A stretch of DNA of 64,000 bases. It comes from Alphaproteobacteria bacterium. Its GTDB lineage: Bacteria; Pseudomonadota; Alphaproteobacteria; Caulobacterales; Caulobacteraceae. Under the pieces are notes generated by a model. The model was given only the letters and a program-made list of their open reading frames with translations. It was not told the DNA's origin and searched no databases. The position numbers and the translations under genes are program-made. The stretch covers positions 1-64,000 of the forward strand of contig JAHKAM010000003.1 in NCBI GenBank assembly GCA_018826515.1, read 5' to 3'. Every line of letters starts with the position of its first letter. Position 1 is the first letter of the stretch. Positions 59,290 through 64,000 of the stretch are shown here, piece after piece.

Positions 59290-59937
59290 ATGGCACAGGG
59301 GCTCAGCGCGCGTCAGGAAGAGTGTCTCAGGCTCACCGCCTTCCTCACCGACAAGGAAATCGCCGGCCGGCTCGACCTGTCGGAAGCCACCGTCAAGAAA
59401 CATGTGCACGAGGCCTGCCGCCGGCTGGGCGTCAACCGACGCAAGGCGGCGCTGGCGCTTCTGGAACGAAACGTACCAGACCCCACGAAAGACCCCATAG
59501 CGTTGCCGGGCGCCGCAGCCTCTTCTGCCGCCGCTATTGCGGAGTTGGTCGATGGGTCATCAGGTCAGGACACTTCCCCACTGGACGTGGGAGGATCTGG
59601 AGGCGGCGCTGGACGGGTTCAGCCCCCTGGGGCCGGACGATCCCGTGCGCGCGCACCTGATGCGGGGACTGGCGGACGACGCGGAGCGGGCCAGCCCGCG
59701 CGAGCTGCTGCAGCAGGTGCTGAGCGCGGGCTGGGTGATGGCGCAGGTCGGGGCCCAGAGCGGCGCCTCGGCTACCGCCCCCCGCCCGACAGCCGGGGCG
59801 TCCGTCTCCTGATCCTCGCGGGACTGGTGGTTCTGTGCGCCCTCATGATGAAGGCCGTCGCCGACATGGTCCTGGCCTATGCCGCCCAGGCCCAGGCCAT
59901 CGGCGATCTGGTTACGCCGGGGCCAGGCGGATTCTGA
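59290..59937 (+). CDS. LuxR-type HTH protein with a membrane tail; reading frame interrupted in the middle
   Basis: ATG 59290 opens a frame of 215 codons. Residues 1-70 are a LuxR/GerE helix-turn-helix (LSARQEECLRLTAFLTDKEI, then AGRLDLSEATVKKHVHEACR, RRLGVNRRKAALALLER). The last 55 residues are good sequence too: LGYRPPPDSRGVRLLILAGL, a transmembrane segment, and AQAIGDLVTPGPGGF. The middle (about residues 90-155) is a Gly/Ala/Arg-rich shadow in this frame. In that stretch the convincing coding frame is the one starting at 59552. Either three coding segments overlap, or two compensating frameshifts split one gene. Confidence 0.6.
   Translation: MAQGLSARQEECLRLTAFLTDKEIAGRLDLSEATVKKHVHEACRRLGVNRRKAALALLERNVPDPTKDPIALPGAAASSAAAIAELVDGSSGQDTSPLDVGGSGGGAGRVQPPGAGRSRARAPDAGTGGRRGAGQPARAAAAGAERGLGDGAGRGPERRLGYRPPPDSRGVRLLILAGLVVLCALMMKAVADMVLAYAAQAQAIGDLVTPGPGGF
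59552..59812 (+). CDS. Overlapping frame inside the LuxR-type gene
   Basis: ATG 59552 begins an 86-aa product with natural-looking composition: GHQVRTLPHWTWEDLEAALD, GFSPLGPDDPVRAHLMRGLA, DDAERASPRELLQQVLSAGW, VMAQVGAQSG. Codon third positions are strongly G/C in this frame between about 59560 and 59765, unlike the surrounding LuxR frame. After 59765 coding quality shifts back to the other frame. No family recognised. It may be an independent small helical protein or the middle third of one frameshifted gene. Confidence 0.5.
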   Translation: MGHQVRTLPHWTWEDLEAALDGFSPLGPDDPVRAHLMRGLADDAERASPRELLQQVLSAGWVMAQVGAQSGASATAPRPTAGASVS

Positions 59938-59965
59938 GTCCCCGTTCGCTCCGGGAGCGCCAGGC

Positions 59966-60418
59966 ATGACCCCCTTTGTCCTGTTGTATCTCGCCGCCAG
60001 CCTCGCCGCGCTCGCCATCGCCTGGCTCAAGGGCGGGCACCCGGAGCGGTTCGGTGTCGTATTCTGGCTGATCGGCTGGATGGTCGCCCTGCCGCTCAAC
60101 GACATCAGAGTCGGCGAGTTGCGCTGGGCGGTGGCCCTGGTGGACCTCGCCTCCCTGGCCGTCTTTCTCTGGCTGGCGCTGCGCTATCAGCGCTGGTGGC
60201 CGCTCGGGGTCTCGGCCTGTCTGGTGCTGATGATGGTGGTTCATGTCTCGGCGCTGCTGATCCCCGGGATGACCGCCCTCGGCGAGGCCAGCGCCCAGCT
60301 GGGCTTCGGCATGCTGGCGGTTCTGATCCTGGCCGCCGGCGCCTTCGAGCGCTGGCTGGCCGGCGAAGCGCCGGCCAGCGCCTTGGCCGTGTGGCGTCGG
60401 CGACAGCACGAGACTTGA
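59966..60418 (+). CDS. Unrecognised membrane protein, 150 aa
   Basis: ATG 59966 with GGGAGCG about 10 bases upstream. Four or five hydrophobic segments: residues 3-18 (FVLLYLAASLAALAIAW), 28-45, 52-68 (VALVDLASLAVFLWLAL), 77-95 and 110-130. Short loops, no catalytic motif. The gene ends one base before a 24-bp palindrome that precedes metK. I do not recognise a family. Confidence 0.75.
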   Translation: MTPFVLLYLAASLAALAIAWLKGGHPERFGVVFWLIGWMVALPLNDIRVGELRWAVALVDLASLAVFLWLALRYQRWWPLGVSACLVLMMVVHVSALLIPGMTALGEASAQLGFGMLAVLILAAGAFERWLAGEAPASALAVWRRRQHET

Positions 60419-60442
60419 ACATATAAACATATCTTTATATGT
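60419..60442 (+). promoter_or_regulatory. Palindromic operator upstream of metK
   Basis: ACATATAAA (60419-60427) and TTTATATGT (60434-60442) are perfect 9-bp inverted arms around CATATC. This A/T palindrome stands out in G/C-rich DNA, 34 bp before the metK start. Methionine-cycle genes in many proteobacteria are controlled by an ArsR-type, S-adenosylhomocysteine-sensing repressor (SahR) with an ATAT-containing palindromic site; this site fits that type. It also overlaps the region where a -10 box is expected. Confidence 0.65.
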
Positions 60443-60475
60443 CTGGCGGCCTTCCCGTTACGCCGGAGCTCAGCC

Positions 60476-61675
60476 GTGTCCCGTTCGTCCTTCCTCTTCA
60501 CCTCGGAAAGCGTCTCCGAGGGCCATCCCGACAAGGTGTCGGACCGCATCTCCGACACCGTCGTGGACCTGTTCCTGACCAAGGACCCCTATGCGCGGGT
60601 GGCCTGCGAGACGCTGACCACGACCAACCTGGTCGTCCTTGCCGGAGAAATCCGCGGCCAGGGCATCATGGACGTTGACGGCGCCTGGGCGCCGGGCGTG
60701 CAGGACGAGATCGAGGCCGCCGTCCGCGCCGCCGTCCGCGACATCGGCTATGAGCAGTCGGGTTTCCACTGGAACAAGTTCGAGTTCATCAATCGTCTGC
60801 ACGGCCAGTCGGCCGACATCGCCGTGGGCGTCGACGCCGCCGGCAACAAGGACGAGGGCGCCGGCGACCAGGGCATCATGTTCGGCTACGCCTCGAACGA
60901 GACGCCCGAGCTGATGCCCGCCACCCTGCAGTACAGCCACAACATCCTGAAGCGGCTCGCCGAGGTGCGCCATGGCGGCGACAAGCGGCTGGAGCCCGAC
61001 GCCAAGAGCCAGGTCACCATCCACTATGAAGACGGCAAGCCGGTCCGCGCCACCTCGATCGTGCTGTCGACCCAGCACGCGCCCGGCCTGTCCTCCGCCG
61101 ACATCGCCGACATTGTGAAGCCCTATATTCTCGAGGTCCTGCCCGAGGGCTTCACCGACGAGAACACCGTCTGGCACATCAATCCGACCGGCATCTTCGA
61201 GATCGGCGGACCCGACGGCGACGCCGGCCTGACCGGACGCAAGATCATCGTCGACACCTACGGCGGCGCCTCGCCCCACGGCGGCGGTGCGTTCAGCGGC
61301 AAGGATCCCACCAAGGTCGATCGCTCGGCCGCCTATGCCTGCCGCTACCTGGCCAAGAACGTCGTCGCCGCCGGCCTGGCGGACCGCTGCACCATCCAGA
61401 TCAGCTACGCCATCGGCGTGGCCAAGCCGCAGTCGATCCACGTCGATCTGCACGGCACGGGCAAGGGCGCGGTCACCGAGTCGGTGCTGGAAGACAAGAT
61501 CCTGGGCCTGATCGGCGGCGCCACGCCGCGCGCCATCCGCGAGCACCTCGGCCTCAACAAGCCGATCTACGCCCGCACCGCCGCCTACGGCCATTTCGGC
61601 CGCGCGCCGGACGCCGACGGCGGCTTCAGCTGGGAGAAGACCGATCTGGTCGACCAGCTGAAGGCGCTGGCCTGA
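60476..61675 (+). CDS. metK: S-adenosylmethionine synthetase
   Basis: A 399-aa enzyme starting GTG 60476 with GGAG upstream. Visible are [53 protein letters not shown] in parts, and the C-terminal [20 protein letters not shown]-loop-like block, then [14 protein letters not shown]. It makes SAM from methionine and ATP. Its operator and position before trmB suggest co-transcription with a SAM-using tRNA methyltransferase, although a heptamer element lies between them. Confidence 0.97.
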   Translation: MSRSSFLFTSESVSEGHPDKVSDRISDTVVDLFLTKDPYARVACETLTTTNLVVLAGEIRGQGIMDVDGAWAPGVQDEIEAAVRAAVRDIGYEQSGFHWNKFEFINRLHGQSADIAVGVDAAGNKDEGAGDQGIMFGYASNETPELMPATLQYSHNILKRLAEVRHGGDKRLEPDAKSQVTIHYEDGKPVRATSIVLSTQHAPGLSSADIADIVKPYILEVLPEGFTDENTVWHINPTGIFEIGGPDGDAGLTGRKIIVDTYGGASPHGGGAFSGKDPTKVDRSAAYACRYLAKNVVAAGLADRCTIQISYAIGVAKPQSIHVDLHGTGKGAVTESVLEDKILGLIGGATPRAIREHLGLNKPIYARTAAYGHFGRAPDADGGFSWEKTDLVDQLKALA

Positions 61676-61680
61676 AGCGA

Positions 61681-61772
61681 GGCAGCAGGCAGTAGTCAGC
61701 AGGCGACAGGAAGTTGGGGCTGCCGGCTTCGCCCGGACACCTCCTGCTGCCTGATTCCTGCTGCCTGCTGCC
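61681..61772. repeat. Heptamer-arm inverted element between metK and trmB
   Basis: Left units GGCAGCA, GGCAGTA, GTCAGCA, GGCGACA (61681-61708). Right units TCCTGCT, GCCTGAT, TCCTGCT, GCCTGCT (61742-61769) plus GCC. The arms pair with a few mismatches around a 33-base loop. It starts 5 bases after the metK stop and lies within a probable operon. Confidence 0.88.
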
Positions 61773-61796
61773 TTCATCGCGGCTATAGCGCCCGCC

Positions 61797-62492
61797 ATGC
61801 CCCCTTCCGACGAACTGAAACACCCCCCCCTCCGCTCCTTCGGCCGGATCAAGTCGCGCGCCATCAAGCCGCGACAGGCGGCGCTGTTCGACACCCTGCT
61901 GCCCGGCATCGTCCTGCCCGATCCGAAGGCGGGCCCGATCGATCCCGCGACCCTCATGCCCGGCGCGACGGCGGTCTGGCTGGAGATCGGCTTCGGCGGC
62001 GGCGAGCATCTGGCCGAACAGGCGGCGCGTCATCCGGACACGCTGATGATCGGCTGCGAGCCCTTCCTGAACGGCGTGGCTTCGGCCCTGCGCCACATCG
62101 AAGAGCGCGAACTGAAGAACGTCCGCCTGCACGCCGACGACGCCCGTGACGTGATGACCGCCCTGCCCGACGCCAGTCTGGACCGGGTCATGATCCTGTT
62201 CCCCGACCCCTGGCACAAGGCGCGGCACAACAAGCGCCGGCTGGTGCAGGACGAGACGGCGGCGGAGATCGCCCGCCTGCTCAAGCCCGGCGGCGGGCTG
62301 CGCTTCGTCACCGACTGGAAGGACTATGCCGACTGGGCGCTGGAGAAGTTCGAGCGCACCCCCGGACTGGTCTGGCAGGCCGAGGCGGCCGACGACTGGC
62401 GCGTCGCCCCGGCCGATCATGTGGTCACCCGCTATGAAGAGAAGAAGCTGGGCGACACCGCGCCGATCTTCCTCGACTTCATCCGCGCCTGA
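61797..62492 (+). CDS. trmB: tRNA (guanine-N7-)-methyltransferase
   Basis: A 231-aa enzyme. Motif I is WLEIGFGGGEHLAEQA, then GCEPFLNGVASAL, and the TrmB-specific FPDPWHKARHNKRRLVQ, followed by FVTDWKDYADWALEKFE. It methylates G46 of tRNAs using SAM. Its last 14 bases overlap the convergent bioY. Position downstream of metK fits a SAM supply/use link. Confidence 0.96.
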   Translation: MPPSDELKHPPLRSFGRIKSRAIKPRQAALFDTLLPGIVLPDPKAGPIDPATLMPGATAVWLEIGFGGGEHLAEQAARHPDTLMIGCEPFLNGVASALRHIEERELKNVRLHADDARDVMTALPDASLDRVMILFPDPWHKARHNKRRLVQDETAAEIARLLKPGGGLRFVTDWKDYADWALEKFERTPGLVWQAEAADDWRVAPADHVVTRYEEKKLGDTAPIFLDFIRA

Positions 62493-63018
62493 GGCCCGGA
62501 ACCGCCGACAGGGCGCGCGCGGCGAGTACGACCAGGAGCGACTTGACCGCGGCGCCGATCAGGAAGGGCGTGAAGCCGGCGGCGAGCGCGGGGGAGGCCC
62601 CCATCCGGACCGCCAGCCAGCCGGTCCCCAGCGTCAAGATCATCAGGTGCAGGCCGAACAGCCCGGCTGTCGCGCGGACGAAGCCGCGCGGGCGGCCCTT
62701 CCCGGCGAAGGCGCCGGCCAGGGCCGCCGCGAACGGAAAGGCGAGCAGATAGCCGGCGGTCGGACCCGTCAGCGGGCCGACGCCCGAGGCGCCGTCCGAG
62801 AAGACCGGCAGTCCCGCCAGCCCGACGGCGAGATACAACAGCACGGCGCCGCCGCCCCAACGCGGCCCGAGGACCACCCCCGCCAGCAGCACGGCCCAGG
62901 TCTGCATCGTCATCGGCACCGGGACCATGGGCACCGACAGGCGCGCGCTGACCGCAATCAGCAGAACGAAGCCGAAGACGGCGGCGAAGCGGAATGGCAG
63001 GCCGGATGGAACGGTCAT
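62479..63018 (-). CDS. bioY: Biotin transporter BioY
   Basis: A 179-aa S-component with about six hydrophobic segments. Family blocks are SVPMVPVPMTMQTWAVLLAG near the N-terminus, PRWGGGAVLLYLAVGLAGLP, and GPTAGYLLAFPFAAALAG. It binds biotin with or without an ECF energising module, which is not adjacent. ATG 63018 is chosen because earlier in-frame codons encode Arg/Ser-rich sequence that does not fit the family. Convergent overlap with trmB. Confidence 0.93.
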   Translation of the reverse strand: MTVPSGLPFRFAAVFGFVLLIAVSARLSVPMVPVPMTMQTWAVLLAGVVLGPRWGGGAVLLYLAVGLAGLPVFSDGASGVGPLTGPTAGYLLAFPFAAALAGAFAGKGRPRGFVRATAGLFGLHLMILTLGTGWLAVRMGASPALAAGFTPFLIGAAVKSLLVVLAARALSAVPGLRRG

Positions 63019-63127
63019 GGCTGACGCCAACCACGCCGGACCGGGCGCGGCAAGTCCCGGGCGGCGTCGGCTGGAAATGTGACACGAACCGGAGCAGAAC
63101 ATCGGCCTGCCCAAAAAGGACTGACCG

Positions 63128-63631
63128 ATGAGCCTCGCCCTCGACCACGTCGCGACCTCCATGTTCCTGCGCGGGCTGTCCGCCCTGTCAGGACTGGTCG
63201 ACAAGGCTGTCGAGTCCGGCCTCGACGAGGCGACGATCATGGACGCGCGGCTGGCCCCGGACATGAAGCCCTTCCCCGACCAGATCCGCATGGCGTCGTT
63301 TTCGGCCCGCAGTTGCGTGGCGCGGTTGAGCGGTCAGGCCTGGCCGAAGACGGACGACGCCGAGGCGACGCTGGCCGAACTGAAGGCGACGATCGCCCTG
63401 TCGATCGCCTTCATCGAGGCGACGGACCCCGCGGCCTTCGAGGGCGGCGAGGCGCGCCGGGTCGAGCTGCGCTTCCCCGGGGTGGCGCTGGATTTCGAGG
63501 GACAGGGCTATCTGACCAGCTTCGCCCTGCCGAATTTCTATTTCCACCTGACGACCGCCTACGCCATCCTGCGCCATGCCGGCGTGCCGCTGGGCAAGCG
63601 CGACTTCCTGGGCCAGCTGGCGCTGGTCTGA
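63128..63631 (+). CDS. DUF1993 domain protein
   Basis: A 167-aa DUF1993 protein (DinB-like helical bundle). Visible family parts are MFLRGLSALSGLVDKAVESG, DARLAPDMKPFPDQIRMASF, DDAEATLAELKATIALSIAF and LTSFALPNFYFHLTTAYAIL. The function is unknown; the fold resembles metal-dependent DinB proteins. RBS AAGGA lies 5 bases before ATG 63128. Divergent from bioY. Confidence 0.9.
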   Translation: MSLALDHVATSMFLRGLSALSGLVDKAVESGLDEATIMDARLAPDMKPFPDQIRMASFSARSCVARLSGQAWPKTDDAEATLAELKATIALSIAFIEATDPAAFEGGEARRVELRFPGVALDFEGQGYLTSFALPNFYFHLTTAYAILRHAGVPLGKRDFLGQLALV

Positions 63632-63655
63632 CTCCGGCGGCGGAAGGGGCGGGGC

Positions 63656-64000
63656 ATGGATCGACCGACGACGGAAAAGCCGCCCCTCGACGGCAACGGG
63701 TTCTTCGTCGCCGCGGTCCTCGCGCCCGGGGTGTCGGTGGCGATCTTCTACCTGGGCGTGGCCCTGACGGCATCGTCCGAGGGACCGGTCGGCGGCGTCG
63801 GCGGGCTCATTGGAAGCCTGCTGTTGTTGCTGCTGATCGTGACCGTATGGGGTACGCTTCCCAGTCTGGTCTTCGGCGGTCTGGTGCTGGCCGGGATCCG
63901 GCGGTTGCCGGGGCGCGGGCGGCCGACGGCGATCGTGCTGATGGCGGGCGGCGCGGCGGCCGCCGGCCTCTATGTGATGACGGGCCTCGGGGTCGCCGCC
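63656..64000 (+). CDS. Membrane protein, truncated by the window end
   Basis: ATG 63656 opens a frame that remains open to 64000 (115 codons). It encodes a short polar start (MDRPTTEKPPLDGNG), then hydrophobic segments at about 16-38, 47-64 and 66-80 and another at 92-112. RBS AAGGGGCGGGGC lies just upstream. No family recognised; the 3' end is missing. Confidence 0.65.
   Translation, partial: MDRPTTEKPPLDGNGFFVAAVLAPGVSVAIFYLGVALTASSEGPVGGVGGLIGSLLLLLLIVTVWGTLPSLVFGGLVLAGIRRLPGRGRPTAIVLMAGGAAAAGLYVMTGLGVAA

Noticed and set aside
60419-60475. A SAM riboswitch in front of metK
   Set aside because: The leader is only about 55 bases and shows a symmetric A/T palindrome, not a SAM-II or SAM-I type fold.

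Overview
The window looks like a chromosomal segment of a Caulobacterales alphaproteobacterium, most likely Brevundimonas or a close relative. The reasons are very high G+C with G/C-ending codons, a PodJ polarity factor, a GcrA cell-cycle regulator, a complete cpa/tad pilus locus with tiny Flp pilins, a DUF2125 protein, a tandem-fused dCTP deaminase, and CcrM-type GANTC and CtrA-type TTAACC sites upstream of the cell-cycle genes. This assignment is inferred from gene content only.

Layout. 1-4.5 kb: zinc-ribbon protein (cut by the window edge), ftsE-ftsX, a YdcF-like protein, a PlsC-like acyltransferase and, convergently, pdeM. 4.7-10.3 kb: two back-to-back helicases, an Lhr-like ligase-associated helicase (minus) and a DinG-like helicase (plus). 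10.3-13.5 kb: DUF2125, an unknown protein, hisC, and a small exported protein with its own promoter and terminator. 13.6-18.7 kb: TIGR02186/TauE pair and podJ. 18.8-26.9 kb: PPOX-family protein, argF, argD, an M28 peptidase, an ABC-2 permease, gcrA, apaG, dcd. 26.9-33.8 kb: transporters, a cupin, dapE, two small ORFs, an M20D hydrolase, SRPBCC. 33.8-45.1 kb: the Tad/Cpa pilus locus, with two almost identical pilin genes and a divergent CpaC-N-like/TadE/TadE operon. 45.1-53.8 kb: pabB, a phosphatase, a regulator/membrane-protein pair, a methyltransferase, Rieske, gpsA, tsaD, hemC-hemD and tRNA-Thr(CGT). 53.9-59.2 kb: a probable accessory insert at the tRNA-Thr, consisting of one giant autotransporter gene bracketed by decayed tRNA 3' halves. 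59.3-64 kb: a LuxR-type protein with conflicting reading frames, a membrane protein, metK behind a palindromic operator, trmB, bioY, DUF1993 and a truncated membrane protein.

The most unusual signal is a set of six intergenic elements (19.3, 23.7, 24.5, 24.8, 31.8 and 61.7 kb). Their arms are arrays of a 7-bp unit, facing an inverted array of 7-bp units across a loop. The unit sequence differs between loci (GGCTTGG/CTAAGAC, AGTGGCT, AGTGATT, GGATGAG/CCCTCTT, GGCAGCA) but the 7-nt period is constant. At least two elements (23.7 and 24.8 kb) are also related through their loop sequence, in opposite orientation, so this looks like a dispersed element family. Other strong points are a 111-bp palindromic element translated in frame inside the Lhr-like helicase, the tRNA-Thr-linked autotransporter island, a recent pilin duplication that includes its terminator, and a hemD gene with no usable ATG/GTG/TTG start.
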